From Lutjanus erythropterus (Eukaryota; Chordata; Actinopteri; Lutjaniformes; Lutjanidae): a DNA stretch of 64,000 nt. Location of the stretch: contig CM034607.1 of assembly GCA_020091685.1 (NCBI GenBank), positions 17,351,221-17,415,220 on the forward strand, written 5' to 3'. Made by a program: the position numbers and the translations under genes. Within the stretch, counting starts at the first letter, position 1. Each line of letters begins with the position of its first letter. Below the pieces are notes generated by a model, which was not told the DNA's origin, ran no database searches, and saw only the letters and a program-made list of their open reading frames with translations. Positions 14,721-28,700 of this stretch are shown piece after piece.

Positions 14721-15070
14721 ATAATTAATAAGCTAATTGTGAAAAAGAAAATCACACAAATGTGTAATAGAGTAAAATTTGATGAGATGACATTTTATAT
14801 CCAAAAGGTCAAAAGTCAACTCCATTGTGACATTATAATGTTCAGCTGTCTGTAAAAATGTAAAATATACTTAATACCGTCATTTCTTCAAAGTCTTTAC
14901 TACGTATATACTACAAACATGGATGTAAACTGGAACTTGACAAGTGTGAGTTGGTAATTCTAGTTTCCTCTTTTTCTGCTCCTGAGGGCAGTGTACTGTT
15001 GACTAAGCAGCCAGTCAGCATCTGTTTTGGCTCACCTCCATTAGTTTCCTGATTGACTACCGGCACTGGT

Positions 15071-15072
<2 letters not shown>

Positions 15073-15119
<47 letters not shown>
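15073..15119. repeat. (CA)n microsatellite
   Basis: An uninterrupted CA tract of about 47 bp. Confidence 0.95.
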
Positions 15120-15122
<3 letters not shown>

Positions 15123-16362
15123 CCCCTCCTGGATTTCTCCACCTCGCCCTTCGCTTAATCTCCCGTCCATCGCTCCAAATCAAGGCTCAGGTCGCTGTGC
15201 CCGTGGCCTGCGGGCATCACTCATTATACTGTGAGGTTTCAATTGCTGCCTGACCCCTTCCATCCAATTTCATGGCTGCTTGTGGTGGGCCAGTGCCCCC
15301 GCTGCTCGGCTCTAAAACTCTTTAAATGAACCAACCTTTGGCTCAAGGCCGCCACTCATCTCAGCGAGACGACGTGAGGGAGACGAATTTAGTTCAAATG
15401 AATGTCAAGCCTTGTTATTCTACCTCTTGGTTAATATGGTTTGGGCACTCGAGAGCCCTGGCCGTACCCTCTTTCCTCTCATTCTTATTTCAAACACACT
15501 CTCGCACAAATATAGTGGGGATTGAAACGCTTCAGTGCACTGCTAATAAAGAAAATAAACCACCTCTGGCTTTGGAAAATGAAAAATCTCAGCTTAATCC
15601 GGTTGGAAGAGTGTTTGCTGGTCACAATTTGTCTCTGAGGAATATTCTGTGTTTGAAGTTGATGAGGAGCTAAATTTTCAATAATGCACAGCCGTGCTTC
15701 ACTGGGGAACTGTGTCTCGTTCTCAGTGGTTGTTTTTATGAAATAAACTATGAACACATCAACTTTCTGCCGTGTCTGCAGAATCATAAAATCCCTCCCA
15801 GGTCAGTTAGATTATCTCTCATGAACAGTCTGTCACATCTCATCTCACTTTGTAGTCCTTATCTTCTTGAAAATGCCACATTTTGAACATGAATCTGGCT
15901 CGCACAAGCCTGATTTATTCTTTAAAGCTGAAGTGTCAGAATGATCACGCGTGATCCTCATTTCTGCGGCAGGAATTTGACTTCATCTGTAACACTTTCT
16001 TGCTAAGTGCTGTTTACTTGCAGAAGCTGTGTGTGTGTGTGTGGGCCGCCTGTCACTGTTGTTGTGCATTAGTCAGGTGTTCAGGTCCAGACGAGGGGCC
16101 ACAATCCTTCAGGCCCAATTACATATTTATAAATTGAAGGCCACCATATGGCATGAGTCGCTCAATGGAGGAGAAAAGTAAAAAATAAATGGACCTTTGC
16201 TGGCCAACTGCCTGTTCTTTTATCGATGTGTCAGTGGATGTGGACATGCTGTGGGTCTAAGTCAGGATCAGGCTTATTGAGATTAGATTTATTGACTTCT
16301 GATTAACACGGTGCAATGAAATCCAGACTGTGGTCAGATGAGTCCCTGATACATTTTGTGTC

Positions 16363-16560
16363 TTAAGGGAATAGTTTGACATTTTGAGAAATAAGTGTTT
16401 TCAGCTTCTTGTGGAGAGCCAAATGAAAAGATTAACTAAATAGGAAGATGGAGCTGGCAGTCAGTTAGCTTAGCTTAACTGGACGTAGTGTGAAACAGCT
16501 ACCCTGGCTTTGTAAAACCACAACTTCTCATTTCTGCACTTAAATATTGTACAAATGAAA
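16363..16560 (+). repeat. fish repeat with TTAGCTTAGCTTA core, partial
   Basis: The phrases agggaatagtttgacatttt and cagttagcttagctta and the later acagctaccctggct are typical of a common teleost MITE. A longer composite copy of the same family lies at about 27520-28376. Confidence 0.5.
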
Positions 16561-16570
16561 CAAGAGGGAT

Positions 16571-16790
16571 TTAAAGTGTTCATTTGTGAGATTTAGAGGG
16601 GCTGGTAGGAGTGCCAGTAATTCAGTTTACCTCTATACAGAGCAAGTCTAGCTCTTCGTCTTCATTTTCAGTGTTTCTTCTAAGCTAAACTGGTTTGTTC
16701 CAACTTCATATTCATGGCGGAGAGGAGGTTGTATGGCTCAAGTCCCACTGGCAACACCTGAAGTTGTTCAGCGTCCTCCAGGATCCACAT
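16571..16790 (-). repeat. TTAA-type fish MITE copy, diverged
   Basis: It starts at TTAA (16571-16574) and contains agctaaactggtttgttcc and catggcggaga, diverged forms of inner phrases of the family. It lies directly after another fish repeat (16363-16560). Confidence 0.4.
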
Positions 16791-17910
16791 TCTTTACCTA
16801 TAGTCTATATCGTTATTTATAATGTAATGTATCAGAAATGTTGTCATCAAATTTGAATTAGTTGTTTTGTTCAGTAGGCATGAGAGTGGTATTGATCTCG
16901 TTTCTCAGCTTACAGAATTTATTAGGTACCAGACGATTTATGTTTAATACTGGCTATTACTGTTTTTGGTGTTGATGTCTGTCTTTCTGTCTTAAGAATT
17001 TGTTCATTCTTGACAGTTACTTTTTGGACCAGTTATTATTGCATAATTATCTTGTAACATGGTAATGACTTATCTTGTCCCCTTGCTATGCATGTGGGTG
17101 CTTAGCCAGTTGAGATTTTTACTAAAAAAGACTGTGAAAACAATGATATTCATAACAAATCATGAAAAGCTAAAATACCATAAACAGGAGTTAGCCCAAA
17201 CATGAACCCAGCAACATGGTGACTGGGTTCACAAAAGTATAGACAAGGTCAGAAATTAACCTTCAGCTTTAACAGGAAACAAAAACAACAAGAATTCAAA
17301 TGGTAAACATTCACACAGTCTACAATAGTAAAACTAAAAAGAGTATAATGTATAACTTAGCCCAACAGTAAAATAACAGTGTTGAATTAGCAACACATCG
17401 GCTTCAGACAGCTAATTTACAAGGAGAAAAATAAATTAAAACTAAACTGACAAATCACAAGCCAACAATCACAAAACAGCAACAATAGAGGAGTACTTGT
17501 ATAAAATGTTCTAGCAAGGGCATTTGTGGAGTAGATACAAGATACTTGTCAGTATTTACTCGGTCAAGTACCTGACAAAATGGTGAATGTAACAACTGAA
17601 ACTTCTTGGGACACAATAGTTTGTACCCATTATTTAGGTAAATAATTTTACAATGGTGCTAAATGCAAATAAGTAGTAGCCTGATTATTACAGAATGAAT
17701 GGGCTATTGGGTAATTACTGTACCCATTAGGGTATTATTCATGGTATTAAATACAAGTGATTACAGTTTTCCATAAATTAAATGCAAAGTAATTTGTCTT
17801 ATTTCACCATAAAATTTATTACTTTCTCTTAATTCACTGGTATCAGTTTTGATTTAAACTCCTGCTGTACTGTAGGTGACGACCTTTCTCTCTCTCTCTC
17901 GTGTCCACAG

Positions 17911-18047
17911 CCAGTGAAAACTGCCACGACTTCCACCCCATGTTCTTCACCCACGATCGCTCCTTCGAGGAATTCTTCTGCATCTGCATCCAGCTGCTCA
18001 ACAAAACCTGGAAGGAGATGAGAGCCACAAGTGAAGACTTCAACAAG
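17911..18047 (+). CDS. elmo1: elmo1 coding exon, residues about 434(split)-479, ELMO domain
   Basis: The exon follows a TC-rich tract and the acceptor gtgtccacag, and ends at AACAAG before the donor gtacgc. The first two bases complete a split codon (N+CC, Pro in human). The exon then reads [12 protein letters not shown], passes through [21 protein letters not shown] and ends ATSEDFNK, matching human ELMO1 435-479 closely (human has SETCNDFHPMFF). It belongs to the ELMO domain, a helical region conserved from CED-12 to the ELMOD proteins. The downstream intron is phase 0 and 24.6 kb long. The previous exon is more than 17.9 kb upstream and not in the window. Confidence 0.96.
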
Positions 18048-20228
18048 GTACGCTGCATGTGTGTGTCTTTAGGAGATGGGGAGTTTGAGATGAACAAAAG
18101 AAAAATCACTGTGTCCCGTTTCCATGCTAGATACTAATTGTAACTAGGTTTTGAGTAACCAGAGTTTGAGTTGGCATCGGGTTTTGACTTGATGCCATTA
18201 TCATGCATTCTAAATTAGTTTGACTTTTGAATGTGTTGTTGATGGACTCAGAGCTGGAAAAAGTTGAAACACATTGTCCATGCAGACCCAAACTTGAAAT
18301 TGGCAGTAGCTTTTGCAAAGTCCCAGTTTGTGTTTTATAATCTCAATTTGATTTGGGATTTGGGACACATCTCATGTCTTTTACCCATTGAAAAAAGCTG
18401 AACTTGCACAACCCATTTGTTGATGTGGTTGTACACTTAACAAGGACAAACAGATAAAGATTGTTACATTGTACGACAGACACTCAGTATATAAAGGAGC
18501 ATTTATAGCCAATTTGCAGCCCCCGTTGCTGGTTAGGCAATTAAATGTAGGTTAAAACAGACAAAAAATGAGCTGATAAAATGGTATCGGGATAAAAAAA
18601 ACAAGGTAGATAAAACCAACATGTAAAAAATGTGTGTGTATATGTGTCTGTGTGTATCTATGTAAGCATAGATTACACAATATGCATTATATTTTTTGAT
18701 CAATTGATATTTGATACCATTTATATAATTAAATGTTTTTTAGAATGACAGCTATCTAAATTTGAAACCAAACCAATTCTGTTTTTGAAGACTTTGCTGC
18801 TTGCTTGGCTGCTCCAATTTGGAGTCGCCACACAGGATCATCTGTGTGTCACTGACAAACTGGGCCTTACAAATCCAGCCTGGGAATCAGATTTTTTGTG
18901 ATGCTCATATTCGAGTGCATTTTACACCTGATGCCCTTCCTGATGCAGCCCTCCCCATTTATCCGAGCTTGGGACCAGCAATTAGGAATGCACTGGCTTG
19001 TGCATCCCCAGTGACTTGGGAGCAGCCCGGGGTTCAGTGTCTTTCCCAAGGACACTTAAGGCACTTTTCCACTAAATTAGCTCTGGTTCTTGAACCGCTT
19101 CCATTCAAGATTCTTGGAACCTTGGTGCTATTTTTTTTTTTGATCTAGCTGGGAACCAACTTTTCAGGTTCCAAGCTAATTTATTTTTGGTGGATATACT
19201 CCTAAACATTGCACAAACTGGAGCAGGGCTGGTTCCATGTTGATGGAAAAGGCCTATAGAAAGGTGAAGTCCCCTTCCAGTGAATCACAATGAGACCTTT
19301 GATGGGACGTTTGAAGTGTGCCACAAAGTACATGTCTGATGTTTGTCAATTTAAAAGAAAATTCAGTCAAGCAGTGGGTTTGACTCATTCTTTCGCTTCC
19401 CAGCTGATAAAAAGACCAGGAGTCGCTGAACTTTCATGTCTTGTAAAGTTACCTTTTAAACCGACAAACATCATAAGTGTAATTTGTAACACAATTCAAA
19501 TGGGAAGCTTATTTATTCTCACCACTGACTACCTTCATATTTTCTCAGAAGTAAGGTCCCATGGGACACACCGGAGGGCGGGTGACTTAGCCTCTCTATT
19601 AGACATGCACGGGAGGAGATCGAACCGCCAACCCTGTTATCAGCAGACGATCTGCTGTACCTTCTGAGCCACAGCCTCCACTAAACAGCTATCTATAATA
19701 ATCTAATATGTTTGTTTTTACAGAGGGGGGTTGCTATTTTAAGGTGAACTTGATACAGAATTATGGCACTGTAGGATTTGTGCCAGGCTTCATTGACTTT
19801 CTGTTGTAGACACTGGCAGGAAGCACAGTCACACAGCTCACTCTTAATCACAACAGTGTTAATCATATCTCAAATTATGTTAGCTATTAGAATGGCATTG
19901 CCGAGATTCACATGCAAATATGAGGCCTGATTAAGGCGCAGAGACATGGAAATGTTTTTTGCTGTTTGCACAGATGAACACGCTTTAGGCGTTTCCTTTT
20001 TAAGGGCACAGACTGAGCGAGGGAGCTGCATACACATCTCGGGGGCTTTTTAGATTTTAAATGTTTCCTACATTGTTTTTCTCCCCTCTCTGATATGAAA
20101 CATTAGCTGCCTCAATTGGCTGAGCTGCTGATTAAGCTACTACATCTTCATTTGGAGCTCATTGGAGTCTGGATGACGATGAAAAACTTCCTCGAAGCTG
20201 GCTAATGTTGAGTGGACTCACGCAGGAA

Positions 20229-20262
<34 letters not shown>

Positions 20263-23200
20263 ACTGCCAGAAGGTGAGAGTACTGAGGTGTTTATGACAG
20301 ATATTGTATGTTGTGAATTCAACTGGGCATCCAATGTAGCAGTCAACAGATCCCTGATTTGTGAAACAAATTATGATCTTATGGAGTCAAACATCAAACG
20401 TGTCCAAGTCACTGTGCACATATTGATTTGTTGTGGTCCAGGTCCTCTGCTCATGTTTACTGACGTTGACCAGCGTTGAAGTGGTTCCTCACCTGAATGA
20501 GTTGGCCCCTCAGCTCTACAGTTGCTCTCCTCTCCTCCTGCTCCAATATGTCACACTACTAAGCTGACACTGTAATTGCTCATTCAGCCCCCAGCATCCC
20601 CTGGATGAAATTTTCAAGAGCTTGCACATCTTATTTTTGTTTATGAATGAAGCGATTGTTCCTGGTGCTGCAGTTGCATCATCCTCTGTCATTTCACTGC
20701 AAGTTAAATGACGGAGGACAGTGGGGTGGGTTTCATAAGCCAGTCTGTCATCACAAACAGAAGTTGGTGCTTGGATGCGAGGTTGTGAGTAAAGTCTAGC
20801 TCTCAAGTTGCACAAAGGAAATAACTAAGATATGAAAAATTTATTTGTTGTTGTTTAGAGACTTGGTAGAGCATTTTGATCTACTGCAGGGTGCTGTAAA
20901 TGAAGAATCATAGCATATTGTAGTTGAGATGAAAAATCTAGTCATTCTCTGTAGCTGCTGTTGAATAAATCCACCTGCAGTCTATTGAAGTCTTCATCAC
21001 CATCTGTGTTTTTATATTTGTTGCCACTCGTTAAAGAAAAGCCTTTGGTAGTGGAATAATTCATGATTTTATATTTGGTTTATGAATTCAGAGCTGAAAA
21101 ACAGGAATGTTCTGTTTGTCTGATGGTCTAAACATTGTAATAATAATAATAACTATGAGAGCGCATTCAGAGTGCAGATGTCTGCCAGGCAACCCAAAAA
21201 GAATATTTGGATGTAATCTCCAATATTCTGATTATAACTTTCATTTAATTATATATTTTTGGTCAGTAATGGTAACATATTATAATTACTTGTAACTAGT
21301 TACATGTAAGTAGTTGCTCTCCAGCACAATGATCTTGACTTTTAACCATCAAAATCTAATCAGTTCATCCGTGAGTCCAAGTGGTCATTTGTGTCGAGTT
21401 TGAAGACGTTCCCTCACGGCGTTCTTGAGTCATGGATGTGCACAAAAATGAAGCTGATTGGTTGAAAAGTATGCAAGAGTAGTAAGAAACAAACTTCAGG
21501 CCTGTTGATCATGCACGCACACGCAAGTGATCGCAGATACTCTAATAATAATGTTAAGCTGAAACTTTTTGTAATGATAGATGTACCAGGAGTGATGCAG
21601 TCATATTTAACAGACTTGGAATGACTACCACATCTCCTGTGCAGCTGTATTTCTAGTTCATCTTGCGGGAGAATTCAGCACACACACACCGTACACACAC
21701 CTCCCCTTGGAAGCGATCCTATTATCCAATCCCATCCTTCACACCTTCCCCTTGAAGGCGAGAGTCAGTTTCGATTGAGTTGGGATAGATGATGCTTCCC
21801 TTCCCTCTCCCCTCTTCCCTCCTCGACCTCATCTTTCATCACACGGCACCTTGGGAGTTTGAAATTCAGCAGCAGCTTACCCGATAGTAAGCCTGTTTGG
21901 TCTCGAGGGCTTCCTATCAGCTAAATGGTGCGTGAGGAGCTCTGCGCTTCCAGCCTCTCTAACGCAGAGTCTCAGTTTGTATCCGCCATGAACTTAGAAA
22001 CACTCTTGAGACATCAGCCCCTCTGATGATGTCTGAAAGTTGTCATTTTCTACCCAATTCTGTCAAGGAGAGAACTGAGTTCTTTATGTGTAACTGAGGC
22101 AGTCATTGACTGCACATTTCATAAAACAAAATGACGAGAAGATCGAGAGCAGGAAAATGTCCCAAATCCACAGTGGGGAAAATCCCATGAAATCCTGAGC
22201 ATTAGTGTGAGAAAATAAAGATGCAAGGCAAAATATTAGTAATGAGGAGAAGGAGAAAAATTGTTTTAAGTTAAAATTCTTTATGGGGTCAGTAAAGTGA
22301 GTAATTAAATGAGGGGGAAAAAGGAAAATGTAAATCACAAAAATTAATATCCACTGTTAACATTACTGCAGTTTAAGTGTCTTTAGCTACCCTTCAGTGA
22401 CATATGTCTGACTCAGGCAGTCCTACTGAAATAATAATAATAATGATAATAATGATAATAATACAGTTGTAATAGTAATAAATTATAGCACAGCCACACT
22501 CTCTTAGGAATGTAAACAAAGTTGCTGTTAATGGAAATCAAGACACTTACCTCTGACATGTTGATCAGATAATATACATATAAGCCCAGAAGATTAGACA
22601 TTAAAAGTATTTTGCAGTAAGACACAACAGAGTAATTTTGTTATGAAAAGTCATTTTTTGACATATATTTGGTAAATACCAAGAGATAATTGAAGAATTA
22701 ACACAGGGGCACAGGCTTATAACTTGGAAAACTTTTTATTTCTCTGTGTCTATAATGATAGACTAGAAGGAAAGAACTCTTTTGAATAAATTAAAAATAT
22801 ATGGCATGTAATAAAATCAAATAAAACTTGAAGGGATGAAACTATGATGATTCATAAAGGTAAGAACAAGTGTGAAGAAATAATGCTGAAGATAATACTG
22901 AATCATATAAGTGCTGCCATGGGTAGTGATGGTTGGTGCAGGCGTCACTGTCACAAGGTGTCAGGATCATAATGCTGTACATCCCACATCCCACTGATTT
23001 GAAGCACAGCTATTGTCCTTTTAACTACCACCAATTGCTCATTTGAAGTGGACTTTCTAGTCGAGCTGCACCGTATTAGGCAATCAGTCCTGTAATTGGT
23101 TATTGGTGTCTCAGTTGACTAAGAAAATTATAGTCTTTTTCATGGTGTCTTGATGGGAAATGAGTTGTAATGGGTCATTACTCAACAGTACGTAGTTGCA

Positions 23201-24935
23201 ATGATACTCACAAATATGCGTTGGTGTTTGGTAAACACAACATCACAAAAGATCCATGTGTGAGCCGGAGATGCTCACAAGTCATTATTTGCAAGTCTCA
23301 GGTTTCTAATGGTTTTAATGAGCGCTCTATCATCTGCTGTACGTCATCCGGTCTACTTCAGACACTGCAAAGTTATATCTAAGGAATTCGAAGCATTTAT
23401 TAGTATCACTCTTTTATCAGCACTGATTATTTGTTTTGTTAGATCACTTTAAACAGGCCATTGCTATGCAGTATGAAATTATGCCCAGCCACTGCATAAT
23501 GGCACATCAGAGAAACCCATATGAGCCCCAGTCATGCAGCAGAGTAGAATATTTAGCATTCGCTATAAGGGCATGAAAGCTGAGAACAAATAAAGCCTAT
23601 TGCTCCGAGAAAGCTGAGATGAAAGTTGCACACTGTAACAGTGCAGTGAAGGAGCAAAGTAGGGGGGAAAAAAACGCAGCTCTTCATGCACCAACAGGCA
23701 GAATGAAGAGCACACAACCGGATCACCTCATATCAATCACTCAATGACAGAACACTCAAGCAGTAGACATCCTGCAGATAAAAGCCAATGAAAGAGCAGT
23801 GAGAAGGCAAAGGCAGGGAAGATTAAATTATTTTACAGTCACGACAAAGCAGCACTGAATGCAAACAACTGTGACAAACAAAAAATGCTCACTCATTTTA
23901 CAAAAAATATTCAGCAAACACCAGTCTAATCAAATTAACCTCCCTTAGCCACAGGCCGACATTAGATAGCTAATGCTAAGCTAACTGCCCATAGGTGCTA
24001 ATGTTAACTTTCACATTAACAAAATGACTCACCTGTCTGGGTGCGTTTTCAGGTGCCTGATAAAGTTTGATATGGTCAATCCAGCATCCTTAATCCCTGC
24101 AGATGTTGAATTTAGCGAGTTTTGCTTGGGCCTTGTGTGAAGTTATGACGGACAAAGGTTGTGACAAATGGCTCAGCAGCTGCAGATGTGCCGGCCATGG
24201 TGTTAGCAGTCATCTGCGGCACTAGATGTGTAGGTTACACGTGATAATGAAGGAGGGAATGATGTCCAGCTCATCATTTCCTGAATGTTAATGCACCAAA
24301 AATGAAAAATGAAAATTGTTTGCAACTCCCTAATCTTGAATCCAAATTGAGCTTGAAGTCTTTTGACGGTGAATCCAAATCAGGTTTCAAGTCTGTGTGT
24401 GACTAAACTGCGACTGGAGTCCCCCTCTTTGCGGTGAGCCAACATTTCTGTGAAAAATGACAACAATACTAGACATACAATATTATAGATCTGTTAATTA
24501 AATCATCTAATCCATGCTATGTTCCTGGAAATTCACTGTTTGACGCCAGCTCTGCTTTCTAAAACAATAATCCTATGTTGTCAAAGGACTAGTCTGTCTG
24601 TAAATGCATGTGTGCAACTATTCAATTCCTCATGTTCATACAGTATATAAGGATGTGTCCTCTCTAGGATGTGTTGAGGGATAATAAGCTGTGTCGAGGA
24701 TAAATCTGAGGGCGTCCACTTCAAAACACAGCTAGCGTGCGGGTAGATTTCCCTGCAGCTTCCACAGTCGCTGCCCGCCGCTGACAGCGCAGAGCTTTCT
24801 GAGGTGTGGAATACTAAAACACCTCGTTCAGGTTTTTATCAATGTTTGGCTGCGCACGCTGCTGTGTGTGAGTATTTCTTAAACGCTGAAGGCGCTCACA
24901 GCCGCTGGCTCTTCATGGCTGACTGAGCATCGGCC

Positions 24936-24982
<47 letters not shown>

Positions 24983-25184
24983 CTCTTACAGGAATTTATG
25001 CTCATTTAAGACAAAGGCACAGAGGCTTAAATGAAGCTTAAAAACACTGTGGCACTTAAGCGCCCACACACACCATGGTGGAGCCACCATACATTCTGTC
25101 TTGTTTGCTTTCTGAATATTTAGTAAAGGATGTGCTTATAGAGAACAAGAGGTGTGTGTGTGTGTATGTGTGTGTGTGTACATG

Positions 25185-25250
<66 letters not shown>

Positions 25251-25670
25251 AATGGAGGCAAGTCTGATGCTCCCAGGGCACAGCTACGACCGTCAGGCAA
25301 CCGTTTCCCCTGTTTCCATAGCAACCCCTGTCCAATTACCGCTGCTGCGCTGCACTACTCTGGCTCTGTTTCGGTAAGATGGAGCCACTTCTGCGCTGCC
25401 TGTGTACACGCTTGTTGTGTTTATGTGCGTCTATCAGAGACTGTGTCTTGTACGGCTGCCTGTCTTCCAAATGTCTCCGCCTCAACCTCCCCCACCACAG
25501 AAGAAGAAAAAGCCTCCATCTCTGCTCAGACGCTTGGTTGGAAAAAAAAAAAAAAAAATCCCCTCACTGATGTAGCGGCTTGCAGCCACTCACGATACCC
25601 CTCCTCCTCCTTCTTCTCCTCCTCTCCTCTCATCCCTCCCTCCCTCCCCCCTCCATCTAAACCTCTCTCT

Positions 25671-25733
<63 letters not shown>

Positions 25734-28700
25734 ATCATGTGATCCACTTGCTGCATCACCATTGGCGTCTCTGATCGTGGCGTGTGTCCAATCAGGGCAT
25801 AAGCCCGGAGATCAACATAAGCGAAGCAGTGCTGCCTGGCTGATGCTCTTAGAGTCACAGAGGGAGGGAGGCAGGCAGATAGAGAGGAATACAGAAATAT
25901 TATAGTAGAGGGGACAGAGTTGAAGAAGAAACAGGGAGAGTTTGGTGATGTTTTTATTTGACTATTAAAGGGAAAATTCAAAAAGAGAGAAACAAAAAGG
26001 AAATGTGAGGGAACAAGACAGGAAAAAAACGCAAAACAAGGAGGTGCACGAGCTGTGTTGACAGACGAGTCTTCCCTTAGTGTAGCTAACGCTAAAGCTA
26101 ACAGTCCACAATCAGCTAGACTGCTCTTCCAAGGAGCCATCTGCTTCCTCCCTCCATCCATCCATCCGCGTCTCCCGTCGGGCGCTAAAAACTCCTTCTC
26201 TGGCAAAAGCACGAGGATTCACCACCAGTCACTGTGGAGAGTATCACACTACACTTGGAATCATGGAGGTGACATGTAAGTACTAAGACTGGAAATGAGA
26301 AAGAGAAAGAGTGGTTTTTTCAATTAGCAGGGATGGATGGTGGTAGTAAAAGGAGGAAGAGGTACTGTTTGTGTTGTTGCCTGGCTGCGGAGGAGGAGGA
26401 AGAGGAGGGGAGGGAGGGAAGTGGATGGAGAGGAGAAGAGAAGGCAGAGGAGAGACGGAGAAGATGGGACAGGGGGCACGGCGGAAGAGAAGGAGGAGGG
26501 ACAGATGGGGTTGTGTAGACTCGGCGAGGCGTAAGCAGGTTAGACAAGGACCCTGATCACAGCCTTTTCATCAACACACACACTCAGTCACACAAATATA
26601 ATCTGCTAGAATACAATTTCACCCTGTCTCACACAACACGCACCCACATTTATATGCACCTAACCCCCCATCACTCTCCGGGCATCATCTGTACGCGAGT
26701 GTACAGTGTGTTTTTGTGTGGGGGGTTGGGCTTTGTTGTTGTGAATGGGATTACTCCACATCACCAACACCCACCATTTGTCACCAGAGGAATTCAGTGC
26801 CCCTACTACTGATCTCCTCCACTCCACACTGTCTCTCTCAGCCTTGGATGAGCTTCAACCAGTGTTTTAGCCAGAGGGCTTTGACACAGGATTAGAGCGA
26901 GGTCAGCCCCAGACTGTAGAGCAGGAGGCTGTGAAATACTGCCAGAACCTGATTTCATTAGTTTTGGACAATACACAGTACAATTTTATCCACTTACTGT
27001 CCTTTTCAACCAGGCTTTCTATGAAGGAACAGTGTCTCAGCTACCAGGCGACCTACTGTTTTAATTGTGCTTTTGATGAGTGATGAATCATTAGCCGTTC
27101 ATCAATTTGCTTGTTCCAGCTTCTCAAATGAATAAATCCACTGTATTTTCTCTGTTTTATATCATTGAATACAGTGCAATGCAGTGAATACAGTGCAATT
27201 TGAAAACATTAACATTGGCTCTGGAAACTGTGATACCTGTTTTTCATTATTTAATAAACAATCTAGAAGGACATTCAGAGAGTGCAGTACTTCAAGGCCA
27301 AATGCCCTATCTCACAGTGTGAGATAGGCAAAAGTGAAAAACAATCTGTGTATCCTCCCTGTGATTCGACCCACTTCAAAATTTAATGTGTTCTTCCTTG
27401 ACCCAGGCTACACCCTTCCAGGTTTCATGAAAATTAGGCCAGTAGTTTTTCCATAAGCCTGCTGACAGACAAATGTCACCGAAAACATAACCTCTTTGGT
27501 GGAGGTAATAATTGATTTATGAATATTTCAGTATTTTGGAAAATACACATATTCACAGAGAGTTGAGAAGTTCAATATCAGTCACACGTATGTCTGAGCC
27601 TGGAGGTTGTTAGCTCATCTTAGCATAAAGACTGGAAACTGGGAGAAACAGCTTTTAAAATCACCTACCAGCTCTTCTAAAGCTCAGTAATTAACATGTT
27701 GTAGATCATTTGATTTATTTGTACAAAAAGTGCAAAAACAACCCATTGGTGGTTTTGCTTGCGGGTCGTGTTCAAGCTTGATTTTTGTGCTCCCCGAAGA
27801 TTTAGCAAAATAATCCTGAGGACATATCAGATAACATCAAAGTGTGTGTTTTCATACGTGATGGACAGCAGGGTTACTGTAACAGAAAACAATGAATGGA
27901 TACTAACTGTCTCCTGGCTCCAGCTTCATATTGAAAAGAAGACAGGCACAGAATGGTATCGATCTTCTCATCAAACAAGTATATTTCCTAAAATGTCACA
28001 GTTGGTGCAATGTGGCGGCCTCCATGGAAGATGACCCATGCCCTCTGTAGATACAAATGGCTTGTTCTAAGGAGACAGAAACACAGCAATTCTTATTTTC
28101 AGATGATTATAAACTTGTAAAGACATACTTATGAAGATTGTATTCCATTTCTACAATATTCTGACAATAAATCCCTGTAAATCCTACCTACCAGCACTTC
28201 GGGAGCTCTTTAAGTAACTAGCCCCCACTATTTCTTGATGGTGCCAGGATAACTATTCCAGTCTTTATGCTACGCTCAGCTAACTGCTTCTTGGCTTCAG
28301 CTTCATATTGAAAAGAAGGAATGGTATCAGTTATTTCATCGAACAAGCATATTTTCCAAAATGTTGAATTAATCCTTTAAAGGACTAGTGTGGAAGAGGA
28401 CATCCGCCCTCTGCAGATATAAACAACTCATTTTGAGGGAACAAAATTTCAAGGATTCTTATTTTTATTCCCTAATGACAAAATACTTTCTGCTTACTAT
28501 TTCTGATATATTCTGCCAATTAACCCCCATAGATCTTACACACTGGACCTTTAATTGACAGTAAAAAGTAAAAATTAGTTGCAGCCCTGTGGATGACACT
28601 GTTCCCTACATAACAAGCAAAGTTCAGTTGCTGTAAAAGTGCCCTTGAGCAAAAGACCTTGAACCTGGTCACCCATTTTACAGTCAGCAACTATGAAAAG

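Larger units (their letters stand above)
1..17910 (+). other. end of a long elmo1 intron (non-coding), more than 17.9 kb
   Basis: No exon is recognisable before 17911. The stretch holds repeats listed separately: a TIR element at 1852-2590, TTAA-type MITE pieces at about 748-890, 5740-6025, 7500-7657, 11730-12148 and 16571-16790, a fold-back element at 13124-13478, CA/GT repeats, and fish interspersed repeats at about 3570-3790, 14440-14720 and 16363-16560. Less repetitive stretches (about 6350-7450, 7680-9500, 14000-14300 and 15120-15900) hold nothing I can name. Open frames here are short and resemble no protein. Confidence 0.8.

Noticed and set aside
19600-19679. Possible tRNA gene on the - strand
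   Set aside because: Box A and box B resemble a tRNA, but the cloverleaf is not complete and the body that follows is that of a SINE.
25152-26212. Long open frames on both strands (196 codons on +, 228 codons on -)
   Set aside because: They run through GT/CA repeats, pyrimidine tracts and poly(A); the Cys-Val and Thr-His runs are repeat translations and the rest resembles no protein.
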